Positions 16,285 to 29,550 of a stretch of 47,320 nucleotides of DNA are shown piece by piece. The notes below the pieces were generated by a model that was not told the DNA's origin, did no database searches, and was given only the letters and a program-made list of their open reading frames with translations. The DNA comes from Bacteroidota bacterium (GTDB lineage: Bacteria > Bacteroidota > Bacteroidia > Bacteroidales > Bacteroidaceae): assembly GCA_023458215.1 (NCBI GenBank), contig JAEXAJ010000199.1:1-47320 (forward strand), read 5' to 3'. The position numbers and the translations under genes are program-made. Within the stretch, counting starts at the first letter, position 1, and the number at the start of each line of letters is the position of its first letter.

Positions 16285-16313
16285 AAAGGCATTGCTTCAG
16301 AAGCAACACCTTT
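16285..16313 (+). promoter_or_regulatory. Hairpin in the leader between anti-sigma gene and susC
   Basis: AAAGG (16285-16289) and TTGCTTC (16292-16298) pair perfectly with GAAGCAA (16300-16306) and CCTTT (16309-16313), separated by a symmetric two-base internal bulge. No T run follows, so it is more likely a processing or attenuation structure than a terminator. It lies 100 bases before the susC start. Confidence 0.55.
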
Positions 16314-16413
16314 CACCTGATGTACTAAAATTAACCAAACTGGCAATTCGGAAAATCTGATCCATTTTTCGAATGCGTTAGTTGCATTTGTTAACTTTAT
16401 AATTTACAAAGCT

Positions 16414-19400
16414 ATGAATAAAAAGTTGTGCTTAATAATATCAATGTTATTATTTGGCATTTTTAATGTTTTTCCGCAAAGTGTGGAGAAAGAGAAAACA
16501 ATTTCCATTAGTTTTTCTAACCTACCTCTAAAAACAGCCTTCGAAAGATTTGAGCAAGTCTCGGGCTATACATTTTTCTATGATGCCGAACAATTAAATT
16601 TGAACCAAAACGTTAGTTTGGATGTAAAGCAAGTGCTGGTCAGTACGGCTGTGAAGTCTCTGCTGAAAAATACGAGTCTGAAGTTTGAGATTACCAACCA
16701 GCAAATTGCTATCTTTGCTCCGAAATCGGCCTCTGCCCAGCAAGCTGGAAATGTAACTGTGTCCGGTGTAATACTAGATGATGCGGGCGATCCTATCATT
16801 GGTGCCAATGTTATTGCCGAAGGTACCACCAATGGTACTGTGACTGATCTGGATGGTAAGTACAAACTTACCGTTCCGATAGGTTCTACATTGAACATTT
16901 CGTTTATCGGTTTTGTAGACCGCAAAATAAAGATTAAAGAAGAAGGCCAGTATAACGTAAAGCTGCAGGAAGATACCAAAATGCTGAGTGAAGTGGTTGT
17001 AGTGGGCTATGGTACACAAAAGAAGGTGAATCTTTCCGGTTCCGTATCTTCTATTGATAGCAAGGAACTCCAAGACCGTCCCATTCAGAACCTTACCAAT
17101 GGATTGCAAGGCTTGATGCCCGGTGTTACGATTACCGGTACAAACGGTGCTCCGGGACAGGACAATGGTAATATCCGTGTGCGTGGTACGGGTACGCTGA
17201 ATACGGCTTCACCTTATATTCTGATTGATGGGGTAGAGTCGGGTACGCTCAATGCAGTCGACCCCAGCGATATTGAGAGCATCTCTGTATTGAAGGATGC
17301 TGCTTCGGCTGCTATCTACGGCTCAAAAGCCTCAAACGGTGTTATCTTGATTACGACAAAACGCGGTAAGAGTGGCAAGCCGCAGGTGTCCTATAGCGGC
17401 TACATCAGCTTTCAGAATGCTACGAACATGATAGACCGTCTGAATTCTGCCGATTATGCGTCGATGTACAATCAGGCATTAGAGTCGGAAGGTAAGGCAC
17501 CGCGCTTCACACCGGACGAAATCAAGAAATTTCAGGATGGAAACGATCCTAAATATCCGAACACTGATTGGTATGGTCTAGCCTATAAGACAGGTGTTCA
17601 ACATCGTCATAATATCAACATCAACGGTGGTGCCGAAAACGCACAGTACATGGCCTCAATTGGTTACCTCAATCAAACGGGTATTCTGCCAAACGCCGGA
17701 CGCGAACAGTTCAACGCACGTACCAATTTGGATATGAAGTTGACCAATCGTTTGTCCGCTCGCATGAATTTGGCTTTTATTAAGAATAAATACGATGATG
17801 CCAGTTCGGCTTACTACGGCGGCAGCTCCGACCAAGTAATTCGTCAGCTCAACTTGATTGCTCCTTGGATTGTAGCTCGCAATGAAGATGGTACTTGGGG
17901 GACTATCTCTGATGGAAGTCCGATTGCGTGGCTGGACTCAGGCATGAAGGTATCTCGCGACAATTATAACTTTACGGGTACGGCAGCATTGGATTATCAG
18001 ATTATTGACGGATTGAAGGTGACCCTGAGTGGATCTTATGTGAGCAACCTGCAGAACTACCAGTATTTTCAGAAATTTATCCAATACAACCCCAATAAGA
18101 AGTCCGACCCGAACTCGCTGGACGAACGCTTCTACAGATGGGACCGTACCAACTATGATGCTTTACTGAACTATGACAAGAGCTTCGGACAGCATAACCT
18201 TAAAGGGCTTTTGGGCTGGCATACCGAGAAGTATAACTACAAATACCAGAAGGCTTATCGCAAGAACTTCCCCAATAATGAATTAACTGACCTGAATGCC
18301 GGTGATAGCTCTACCCAAACCAATGAAGGCTACACCCGCGAACTTGCAATGATATCCTGGTTCGCCCGCGTCAATTATGACTATGCAGGCAAGTACCTGC
18401 TCGAAGCTAACGTACGTGCCGATGCTTCTTCCCGTTTTGCCGAAGGCAATCGTTGGGGATACTTCCCTTCCTTCTCTGCCGCATGGCGCATTAGCGAAGA
18501 AGCTTTTATGGAGAATACTAAAGGCTGGCTGAGTACAATGAAGCTGCGCGCTTCTTGGGGATTACTGGGTAATCAAGATGCTTTGGATGATTATTATCCA
18601 GCCCTCAATACCTATGACTTAAATGCAAGCTATCCTTTTGATGGCGCTTTGAATGGTGGTTATTATCAGAAGAAGTATCGCCTGTCTACCATCTCTTGGG
18701 AAAAAGCAACCACCTGGGGCATCGGTTTGGATATGGCTTTCTTCAATAATAAGCTCTCTGCTGTTATTGATTATTACAACCGCAAGACAACGGGTATTAT
18801 TATGGACGTAACCGTGCCCAACGAATTTGCATTGGATGCCTATAAGGATAATGTGGGATCGATGAGAAACAGTGGTGTTGAGTTAAGCCTGAGCTATAAC
18901 GATCGCTTTGGCGACTGGACATTCGGTGCTGCTGCCAACTTTGCATACAATAAGAATGAAATTCTTGATTTAGGATTTGCCAACGATGTGAAGCCCAAAG
19001 ATCAATATATGGATGTAAGCGATGGATACAGCCAACGCAACCTGGTAGGAAATCAACTCAATGCATACTATATCTATCAAGCGGACGGATTCTTTAACTC
19101 TCAGCAGGAAGCTGATGACTATACAGCCAAATATGGTAATCCTTTCAGTGGTGGAAAATTCAAAGCTGGTGATATCCGTTATGTGGATGCCGACGGCGAT
19201 GGCAAGTTGACCTCTTCTGACCGTGTTTACTGCAATAGCACCGAGCCTGTCTACACCTTCGGATTAAACCTGAATGCCGGCTGGAAAGGATTCGACCTCT
19301 CATTGGTATTCAATGGCGCAGCCAAAGTGGCCAGACTGTTTGATGCCCATGAAGTATACGGAGCTTTCTCTGGTGATGCCGGACATCCTGCTTCTGTCTG

Positions 19401-19734
19401 GAAAGACGCTTGGAGTGAGACCAATAAGAATGCCTCTATGCCTCGCATTTTTACTAATACTAACTCTCCAAGTAGCTCGCGCAACGCACAATCTACTTTT
19501 TGGTTGCAGAATACAAGTTACTTGAGATTGAAGAATCTGCAATTGGGCTATACCCTTCCCAAAGATTGGCTGAACGCACTGGGGGTTGAAAAGTTGCGTC
19601 TGTACTATTCGGTTGAGAATTTGCTGACTATTGATAATATGAAGATCAACATTGACCCGGAAGCAACCAGCCAGCGTTTGTCTTCTTATCCGTTATTGCG
19701 TACTCATGCATTTGGTGTTAACATTACTTTCTAA
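16414..19734 (+). CDS. SusC-family TonB-dependent transporter with STN signalling domain (PUL 1)
   Basis: This 1106-residue outer-membrane importer works with the SusD lipoprotein as a lidded pair for oligosaccharide uptake. In order it has a signal peptide (to about Gln22), an STN domain (about residues 30-102: ISISFSNLPLKTAFERF to LKFEITNQQIAIF), a carboxypeptidase-like domain (from about 113: VTVSGVILDDAGDPIIGANV), the TonB plug (SEVVVVGYGTQKKVNLSGSV, IRVRGTGTL, ISVLKDAASAAIYGSKASNG), and a beta-barrel ending VNITF. The STN domain marks it as a transducer that contacts the FecR anti-sigma encoded upstream. Only 28 bases separate it from susD. Confidence 0.97.
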   Translation: MNKKLCLIISMLLFGIFNVFPQSVEKEKTISISFSNLPLKTAFERFEQVSGYTFFYDAEQLNLNQNVSLDVKQVLVSTAVKSLLKNTSLKFEITNQQIAIFAPKSASAQQAGNVTVSGVILDDAGDPIIGANVIAEGTTNGTVTDLDGKYKLTVPIGSTLNISFIGFVDRKIKIKEEGQYNVKLQEDTKMLSEVVVVGYGTQKKVNLSGSVSSIDSKELQDRPIQNLTNGLQGLMPGVTITGTNGAPGQDNGNIRVRGTGTLNTASPYILIDGVESGTLNAVDPSDIESISVLKDAASAAIYGSKASNGVILITTKRGKSGKPQVSYSGYISFQNATNMIDRLNSADYASMYNQALESEGKAPRFTPDEIKKFQDGNDPKYPNTDWYGLAYKTGVQHRHNININGGAENAQYMASIGYLNQTGILPNAGREQFNARTNLDMKLTNRLSARMNLAFIKNKYDDASSAYYGGSSDQVIRQLNLIAPWIVARNEDGTWGTISDGSPIAWLDSGMKVSRDNYNFTGTAALDYQIIDGLKVTLSGSYVSNLQNYQYFQKFIQYNPNKKSDPNSLDERFYRWDRTNYDALLNYDKSFGQHNLKGLLGWHTEKYNYKYQKAYRKNFPNNELTDLNAGDSSTQTNEGYTRELAMISWFARVNYDYAGKYLLEANVRADASSRFAEGNRWGYFPSFSAAWRISEEAFMENTKGWLSTMKLRASWGLLGNQDALDDYYPALNTYDLNASYPFDGALNGGYYQKKYRLSTISWEKATTWGIGLDMAFFNNKLSAVIDYYNRKTTGIIMDVTVPNEFALDAYKDNVGSMRNSGVELSLSYNDRFGDWTFGAAANFAYNKNEILDLGFANDVKPKDQYMDVSDGYSQRNLVGNQLNAYYIYQADGFFNSQQEADDYTAKYGNPFSGGKFKAGDIRYVDADGDGKLTSSDRVYCNSTEPVYTFGLNLNAGWKGFDLSLVFNGAAKVARLFDAHEVYGAFSGDAGHPASVWKDAWSETNKNASMPRIFTNTNSPSSSRNAQSTFWLQNTSYLRLKNLQLGYTLPKDWLNALGVEKLRLYYSVENLLTIDNMKINIDPEATSQRLSSYPLLRTHAFGVNITF

Positions 19735-19762
19735 TAATCCGAACTTAAACATACTTATACTT

Positions 19763-21433
19763 ATGATACGTATTAAAAAATATATATTGGTAGGATTGGT
19801 CGCACTGACAGCCACCTCATGCAATGATTTTTTAACCACTACTCCATACGATGCTTTATCTCCCTCCACCACTTGGGCTACGGAAGATGATGCACAAAAA
19901 TTTGCAGTAGGCTGTTATGGAGGAGATAACGACCAAGTTCCCGGATGGGAGAGTGGAGAAACTTTGCTCTATTTAGACTGTATGTCCGACTTTGCCTATA
20001 ACAACTTTCCTTGGGAGGGGTATACTAGTTTTGGTAATGGTACGATTTCTCCCTCCGGCGGACATAGCTTTTATAGCTACAGCGTGATTCGCCGATGCAA
20101 TACTTTCCTTGAAAACGTAGAAGGTATTCCTTTCACTGATCCTGCAGTGAAGAAAGATCTGATTGCGCAAGTACGTTTCTTGCGTGCTTACAACTATTTT
20201 GTAATGAATTGGATGTATGGCGGAGTACCTATTGTTTCTAACTATACAACTGCCGATGAAGCCAAAGTCCCCCGCGAAACCGAAGCCAAAGTACGTGAGT
20301 TTATCGAAACTGAGCTTGACGCACTGACCGGTGACTTGAATGATGAACCGGCTGCTTTAGGACGTGTTGCCAAAGGCGCTGCACTGGCTCTTCGCATGCG
20401 TGAGGCTTTGTACTATGGCGACTGGGCTACTGCAAAAGACCGTGCCGAGAAGATAAAGGCGTTAAAACTTTATTCGTTAGACTCCAACTATAGTAATTTG
20501 TTCCGCATTAGCGGCAAGAGTTCGAAAGAAATCATCTTATCTGTTCAGTATATACCGAATACAAAGACCCTGGGAACCATTGGTCAGATGTATAACAACG
20601 GCGATGGTGGCTGGTCTTCAATTGTGCCTACTCAAAATCTGGTAGATACTTATGAAATGAAGAATGGTCTGACGATAAATGAAACCGGTTCGGGTTATGA
20701 CGCAACCCATCCTTACGCCAATCGTGACCCGCGTATGGGGATGTCGATTTACTACCCTGGTTCAAACTTTACAAAGGATGATGGTACTACAACCGTTTTC
20801 AATACTTTGGATAAGGAGATCGCCGGAAAAGCAAATCCCAATTACTCATTGGCTGCCGATAACTCCTCGAAGACTGCATTGACTTGGGCTAAATACTTGG
20901 ATCCTATTACTCAATACAATGCAACCGGCATTTGGGATACGGAAGCAAGTCCTATTGTATTCCGTTATGCGGAAGTTTTACTGACCTATGCTGAGGCTGA
21001 GAATGAGTTGAATGGCCCTTCTGCAAGTGTTTACGATGCTTTGGATGAGATACGAGAAAGAGTAGGAATGCCTGCTGTAGACCGCACGAAGTATGCTTCC
21101 AAGGATAAATTGCGCGAGCTGATTCAGCGCGAACGTGCAGTTGAGTTTGCTGGTGAAGGATTGAGACGTGCCGATATTCTTCGTTGGAAAACGGCCGATG
21201 GCAAGATGTTGGCCGAGAAAGTACTTAACGGAAAATTATTGCGTGTCGTTGGAAGTGTTACGATGGACGCCAGTATCTCTCCCGAGATGCGTGCGTTAAT
21301 TAATCCGAATGCTCAAGTAGAAGAGCGTATGATTGAAGAACGCATATTTAAACCTTTTCATCGCTACTTGCCTATACCTTTGGGTGCTATTGATAAGAAC
21401 CCAAAACTAACTCAAAATGATGGATATCAATAA
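19763..21433 (+). CDS. SusD-family glycan-binding lipoprotein (PUL 1)
   Basis: This 556-residue surface lipoprotein caps the SusC barrel and binds the glycan. I chose ATG 19763 because it gives a proper lipoprotein signal (MIRIKKYILVGLVALTATSC, lipid on Cys20); the longer frame upstream overlaps the end of susC. SusD signatures are FLTTTPYDALSPSTTWATEDDA at the N-terminus, KKDLIAQVRFLRAYNYFVMNWMYGGVPIV (TPR region) and the C-terminal RadB/SusD part, VFRYAEVLLTYAEAENELNG and LRELIQRERAVEFAGEGLRRADILRW. The sequence does not tell the ligand. A terminator-like hairpin follows at 21445-21482. Confidence 0.96.
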   Translation: MIRIKKYILVGLVALTATSCNDFLTTTPYDALSPSTTWATEDDAQKFAVGCYGGDNDQVPGWESGETLLYLDCMSDFAYNNFPWEGYTSFGNGTISPSGGHSFYSYSVIRRCNTFLENVEGIPFTDPAVKKDLIAQVRFLRAYNYFVMNWMYGGVPIVSNYTTADEAKVPRETEAKVREFIETELDALTGDLNDEPAALGRVAKGAALALRMREALYYGDWATAKDRAEKIKALKLYSLDSNYSNLFRISGKSSKEIILSVQYIPNTKTLGTIGQMYNNGDGGWSSIVPTQNLVDTYEMKNGLTINETGSGYDATHPYANRDPRMGMSIYYPGSNFTKDDGTTTVFNTLDKEIAGKANPNYSLAADNSSKTALTWAKYLDPITQYNATGIWDTEASPIVFRYAEVLLTYAEAENELNGPSASVYDALDEIRERVGMPAVDRTKYASKDKLRELIQRERAVEFAGEGLRRADILRWKTADGKMLAEKVLNGKLLRVVGSVTMDASISPEMRALINPNAQVEERMIEERIFKPFHRYLPIPLGAIDKNPKLTQNDGYQ

Positions 21434-21444
21434 AGAGTGTTAAA

Positions 21445-21482
21445 ATAATTCCCTACATAACTCGTGTTATGTGGGGAATTAT
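21445..21482 (+). terminator. Hairpin between susD and the GH2 gene
   Basis: Seventeen-base arms (21445-21461 and 21466-21482) pair with a single T-G wobble around a TCGT loop. A weak T-containing tail follows. It probably reduces read-through from susCD into the GH2 gene, giving graded expression along PUL 1. Confidence 0.7.
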
Positions 21483-21513
21483 CATCTTTACCTAAAACTA
21501 ATCTAAAGTCTGA

Positions 21514-25539
<4,026 letters not shown>

Positions 25540-25571
25540 GATATTCAACTCTCTTTTTAAGTAATGAAAAA

Positions 25572-25614
25572 AACTTTCCTATCAATTGTCATTGAAGCAA
25601 CTGATAGGAAAGTT
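25572..25614 (+). terminator. Hairpin between the GH2 and S9 peptidase genes
   Basis: Arms 25572-25588 and 25598-25614 pair at 16 of 17 positions around a nine-base loop. No T run follows on the plus strand, so it may be a weak terminator or a message-processing hairpin. A TTG-initiated extension of the next gene runs into it, arguing that the true start is further downstream. Confidence 0.6.
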
Positions 25615-25636
25615 AATATCTAAATATGAACAATAC

Positions 25637-27736
25637 ATGAAAAAGAATCTTATTGTCCTGTTTTGGGGACTGGTATCTTTAACTCCTCTCGAAGCCCAGT
25701 TGACGAAGGCTGATTATCAACGTGCCGATACCATTCTGAAATTAGAAAACCGTGTCTATTCGCCGGGTGTACGGGCCAACTGGCTCCGTGATTCTCACTA
25801 CTTCTGGTATCAGAACCGCGAACCGGGCGGCACTGTCTATTATTTGGTGAACGCCGAAACCGGACGTAAGGAAAAAGCCTCCGATAAGAAAGGGCTCTCC
25901 ATCTACCTCAAAGGCAAGAACAAACCCTTGGCTGAGGAACTGATAGCAGAAGAACAACCCAACCAAAGGCGAAACAACGATAACGGCAAATTACATGTGG
26001 TAGCCTCCCCCGATAGTATTTGGGAAGCCTACATACAGGATAACAACGTCTACGTCCGCGAACGGAAAGAACCTCGGAATCCCGTCGCCCTCACTACCGA
26101 CGGCACGCAGGGTTATCGGTACAGTGACCGTCTAATGTGGTCGCCCGATTCTCGTAAACTTGCTACTGTCAAAGTACGTGATACGCAGGAACGTCGCATT
26201 CCCTTGCTGGAGTCACGTCCCGCCACGCAGCTGCAACCCGTGCTTCAATGGCGAGACTATGCCAAGCCGGGTGATGTGATTCCCGTATCTTTGCCCGTCC
26301 TCTTCGACTGGACCACCCGTAAGCAGATCGTCCTCGATACCGAACTCTATGCAAACCAGTTCGACCTATATCTTACCGGATGGCGTAATGACAGCCGTGC
26401 CTTCACCTTCGAATTCAATCAACGGGGACATCAGCGCTATATTGTGGGCGAAGTCAATGCTGCGAATGGTAAAATTACCCATCTGGCTGATGAACAGTCA
26501 CCCACCTTTATTCATTACTACCAGTGCTATCGCAAAGATTTGAACGACGGACAAGAGATGCTTTGGATTTCCGAACGTGACGGCTGGCGGCATCTCTATC
26601 TTTTGGGCAACGACGGACAAGTGAAACATCGGATCACTCAGGGCGAATGGGTAGTGCGCAACGTCGATTATGTAGATGAGGCCAGTCGTGTGATCTACTT
26701 CAACGCTTCCGGCTTTAATCCTGGCGAAGACCCTTATCACCTGCACTATTGCCGCATTAACATGGATGGTACCGGTTTCAAAGACCTCACCCCCGAACCT
26801 GCCAACCATCAAGTGACAGCTTCTGCTGATCGTAAATACCTCGTCGATGCCTACTCTCGTGCCGATATGCCTTATACATCGGTGTTGCGCAATGCTACCG
26901 ACGGTACGGTTATTGCCCAGCTCGAAAAAAGTGATATTAGTGAACTGACGGCTGTAGGATGGCAAATGCCTGAAGTCTTCCATGCCAAAGGTCGTGACGG
27001 TAAGACCGATATTTGGGGAAAGATTCTTCGCCCCTCTAACTTCGATGCTTCCAAGTCATATCCGGTTATTGAGATGATCTACGCAGGCCCTCACGATTCT
27101 CATGTTGAGAAATACTTCCGTGCTACCGATCATCTCTGTTCCCGCCTAGTGGAATTAGGTTTCATCGTTGTCAAGATTGACGGTATGGGTACTTCCAACC
27201 GTTCCAAAGCTTTCCACGATGTTTGCTGGAAGAATTTGAAAGATGCCGGATTCCCCGACCGCATTGCCTGGATAAAAGCCGCCGCCAAGCAGTATCCTTA
27301 TATGGATATCGATCGTGTAGGTATCTACGGCTGGTCGGCCGGAGGTCAGAATGCAATGGCAGCCCTGCTCTTTCACAACGATTTCTACAAAGCTGCCGTT
27401 GCGCTCTGTGGCTGCCACGACAACCGCATGGACAAAATTTGGTGGAACGAGCAATGGATGGGTTATCCGATAGACGAATCATACAGTGCTTCTTCCAATG
27501 TGGACAATGCCTGGCGACTGAAGGGAAAGTTGTTGTTGATTAACGGTGAGTTGGACGATAACGTCGATCCTGCATCGACCTTGCAGGTTGTAAGTGAATT
27601 GATGAAAGCCAACAAGAACTTCGATCAACTCTATCTGCCCGGAAAGGGGCATGGCCTGGGTGGAGCGTTCGAAATGCACAAAATAAACGATTTCTTTGTG
27701 GAGAGTTTGTTTGGGCAGGAAGCGCCGGAGTGGTAA
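25637..27736 (+). CDS. S9-family dipeptidyl-peptidase IV-like serine peptidase
   Basis: The 699-residue secreted peptidase has a signal peptide (MKKNLIVLFWGLVSLTPLEAQ). A DPP-IV N-terminal beta-propeller (about residues 60-450: VASPDSIWEAYIQDNNVYVRE, RLMWSPDSRKLATVKVRD) precedes an alpha/beta-hydrolase domain (about 460-699). The triad is visible: Ser567 in YGWSAGGQN, Asp641 in ELDDNVDP, His672 in GKGHGLGG. The nucleophile motif is GWSAGG, not the GWSYGG of classical DPP-IV; I believe this is usual in a Bacteroides branch. It should trim peptides two residues at a time. I chose ATG 25637, since an upstream TTG start would run through a hairpin and lose the signal peptide. As the last gene of PUL 1 it suggests a glycoprotein target. 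Confidence 0.93.
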   Translation: MKKNLIVLFWGLVSLTPLEAQLTKADYQRADTILKLENRVYSPGVRANWLRDSHYFWYQNREPGGTVYYLVNAETGRKEKASDKKGLSIYLKGKNKPLAEELIAEEQPNQRRNNDNGKLHVVASPDSIWEAYIQDNNVYVRERKEPRNPVALTTDGTQGYRYSDRLMWSPDSRKLATVKVRDTQERRIPLLESRPATQLQPVLQWRDYAKPGDVIPVSLPVLFDWTTRKQIVLDTELYANQFDLYLTGWRNDSRAFTFEFNQRGHQRYIVGEVNAANGKITHLADEQSPTFIHYYQCYRKDLNDGQEMLWISERDGWRHLYLLGNDGQVKHRITQGEWVVRNVDYVDEASRVIYFNASGFNPGEDPYHLHYCRINMDGTGFKDLTPEPANHQVTASADRKYLVDAYSRADMPYTSVLRNATDGTVIAQLEKSDISELTAVGWQMPEVFHAKGRDGKTDIWGKILRPSNFDASKSYPVIEMIYAGPHDSHVEKYFRATDHLCSRLVELGFIVVKIDGMGTSNRSKAFHDVCWKNLKDAGFPDRIAWIKAAAKQYPYMDIDRVGIYGWSAGGQNAMAALLFHNDFYKAAVALCGCHDNRMDKIWWNEQWMGYPIDESYSASSNVDNAWRLKGKLLLINGELDDNVDPASTLQVVSELMKANKNFDQLYLPGKGHGLGGAFEMHKINDFFVESLFGQEAPEW

Positions 27737-27772
27737 GGCATGCTTTTGAGAGGCTTGAGATATGTACAAAAA

Positions 27773-27836
27773 CAATATAATTTTGGTTCTTCATTACTTG
27801 TCTTACGAGAAGTGATGAAGAACCAAAATTATATTG
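27773..27836. terminator. Bidirectional terminator-like hairpin between PUL 1 and PUL 2
   Basis: Twenty-seven-base arms (27773-27799 and 27810-27836) pair with a single wobble around a ten-base loop. It sits between convergent gene ends (27736 and 27882) and is A-rich on one flank and T-containing on the other, so it can serve both strands. Confidence 0.85.
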
Positions 27837-27881
27837 ATACCACTCACTGTGATTATAGATCAGTGGATTGTTAATAACCTC

Positions 27882-28727
27882 TTAGAATGTTATCAGAATC
27901 GGATTGTGATCCGACACATATCCATTTAGAGGTTGATCGGCAATAACGCGATACTTTTGAATTTGAATTGATTTATTTACAAAAATGAAGTCGATTAATG
28001 AACGGTCTTTTTCTTGAATACGTCCGAAACCATGGAAAGAACCTGCTGGACCGTAAATGATAGGAGTATTGAAACAGCTGGCACTTAATCCACCATCAGT
28101 TAGAATTTTGAAAGGTTCGGTGTCGGTCGTCATGTTGAAATCTCCTGTAATGACTACGGGGAGTGATCCTGCTATCTCATTAACCTTCTTAAGTAGCAGT
28201 TTGGCACTTTCGTGTCGGGATATCTGCCCTACATGGTCGAAATGTGTATTGAAGAAAGCCAACTTTTTACCGGTTTGCTTGTCTTTTAATATAGCCCAGG
28301 TTACAATCCGCTCGCAGGCCGAATCCCATCCTTTTACTCCGAATTTATTAGGTGTTTCACTTAAACCGAAGTCGCCGTGGTGCAATAATCGGTAACGATC
28401 CGTTTTAAAGAAAATAGAGCAGAATTCTCCTTTCTCTTTACCGTCTATCCGGGCTACTCCGAGAGCTGTGTATTGGGGAAGACGTTTCTTTAAATCGTCC
28501 AGCTGATTTTTCATTACTTCCTGCATACCCAATAAATCGGGAGTGTAATAATTGATTAACTGAGCTACATTGTCAACCCGATACTTCCAGGCATTGGTAC
28601 CGTCACCTGGATTATCAAATCGGATGTTGAAAGACATTACGTTTGTCTGAACTGGTGTTTTCTGTGCTGAGGCTGTAATTCCAAGCAGACATAAAACACT
28701 GACTAGAATTAGTTTTATTTTCATCAT
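27882..28727 (-). CDS. Secreted endonuclease/exonuclease/phosphatase-fold enzyme
   Basis: The 281-residue protein has a signal peptide (MMKIKLILVSVLCLLGITASAQ) and the full EEP fold. Motifs are MSFNIRFDNPGDG (Asn), LLGMQEV (metal-binding Glu), FFNTHFDHVG (His), VVITGDFNMTTDTE (Asp/Asn) and the terminal YVSDHNPILITF (Asp/His). Such enzymes are metal-dependent phosphodiesterases or phosphatases acting on nucleic acids, inositol phosphates, phospholipids or other phosphoesters. It is the last gene of PUL 2, 71 bases after the DUF3823 gene with a hairpin between. Because it is exported with mannosidases, cleavage of phosphoester groups on a glycan is a reasonable hypothesis, but nothing in the sequence proves the substrate. 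Confidence 0.9.
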   Translation of the reverse strand: MMKIKLILVSVLCLLGITASAQKTPVQTNVMSFNIRFDNPGDGTNAWKYRVDNVAQLINYYTPDLLGMQEVMKNQLDDLKKRLPQYTALGVARIDGKEKGEFCSIFFKTDRYRLLHHGDFGLSETPNKFGVKGWDSACERIVTWAILKDKQTGKKLAFFNTHFDHVGQISRHESAKLLLKKVNEIAGSLPVVITGDFNMTTDTEPFKILTDGGLSASCFNTPIIYGPAGSFHGFGRIQEKDRSLIDFIFVNKSIQIQKYRVIADQPLNGYVSDHNPILITF

Positions 28728-28745
28728 ATGACTTGAATTATAAAT

Positions 28746-28784
28746 AAATGCCTTCCTGCTTGTTAAGATAGAAGGAAGGCATTT
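28746..28784 (-). terminator. Hairpin between the DUF3823 and EEP genes
   Basis: A perfect 12-base inverted repeat (28746-28757 with 28773-28784) lies 15 bases after the DUF3823 stop on the minus strand. It may partly terminate the susCD message before the EEP gene. Confidence 0.65.
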
Positions 28785-28798
28785 CTGATTAAACCAAA

Positions 28799-29530
28799 TT
28801 ACCGAGCTATTGTCGTGATTTCTTTTATTGTGGTATAATTGTATCGGTTGGTTCCGCTGAACTTCATTGTAGTACGAGCACCTACACGAAGGAAGAATTT
28901 ACGTGAATAGGTCGGAAATTCTCCTTTGGTTTTAATTGTGATTTCTTCGCCTAAAATGTTAGTAACATTTGCACCAACTAATTGAGTTGAAAAACGGTTA
29001 CTAAAGCTGAAATCACCTACATAGCTGGTTTCGCTCACAAATAACCATGCTTCTTCAATGGGTTGTTGATAATTGGGGTTTTCAGTTCCGCGTGTGATTT
29101 TTACTTTGATTTCAGCGGTACCGTCAGCATTTACTTTCGGTTCGCCAATCCATTCCAATCGCAGCAAAGGTTCTACTTCGTAGGTCTTCTCTACGGTACC
29201 TTTGATATCCATTCTCTCTTCTTCAAGGGGAACGAATGCTCCTTCGGGGATGATACCGTAATTACCGGCAAAAATCTTGGTGTTTTGGAACTTACCATCC
29301 ATCATGCAGTTGAAGTCATATGGTTGAGGAGTATCGCTCCAACTATATTCCATCATCCGTATCCGGATACCTGTATTGCCAATGGCCGTTTGAAACGGTT
29401 CTTTAGTCACTTTGTCTATGAAGGCGCCGCGGAATGTTTCAGCAGGTTCGCCATAATTATCAGTCTCGCAAGAAGTGAAGCTTCCAAGCAAGAAAATAGA
29501 TAATACGAGATATATAATATTTCTTTTCAT
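28799..29530 (-). CDS. DUF3823-type surface lipoprotein (SusE/F position)
   Basis: This 243-residue lipoprotein has a type II signal (MKRNIIYLVLSIFLLGSFTSC, lipid on Cys21) followed by an acidic ETDNYGEP segment that fits the Bacteroides surface-export signal. The body resembles DUF3823: an N-terminal CarboxypepD-like sandwich (FRGAFIDKVTKEPFQTAIGNTGIRIRMMEY, then DGKFQNTKIFAGNYGIIPEGAF) and a C-terminal Ig-like sandwich. DUF3823 proteins usually follow susD where SusE/F glycan-binding proteins would sit. A surface glycan-binding role in PUL 2 is therefore likely but unproven. It is 20 bases downstream of susD. Confidence 0.85.
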   Translation of the reverse strand: MKRNIIYLVLSIFLLGSFTSCETDNYGEPAETFRGAFIDKVTKEPFQTAIGNTGIRIRMMEYSWSDTPQPYDFNCMMDGKFQNTKIFAGNYGIIPEGAFVPLEEERMDIKGTVEKTYEVEPLLRLEWIGEPKVNADGTAEIKVKITRGTENPNYQQPIEEAWLFVSETSYVGDFSFSNRFSTQLVGANVTNILGEEITIKTKGEFPTYSRKFFLRVGARTTMKFSGTNRYNYTTIKEITTIAR

Positions 29531-29550
29531 ATTCTATAGTTGTTTTTATA

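Noticed and set aside
19652..19762. Longer start for the PUL 1 susD gene
   Set aside because: It would overlap the end of susC and lacks a lipoprotein signal; ATG 19763 gives a clear lipobox.
25586..25636. TTG start for the S9 peptidase
   Set aside because: The extension runs through a hairpin and would bury the signal peptide; ATG 25637 is better.
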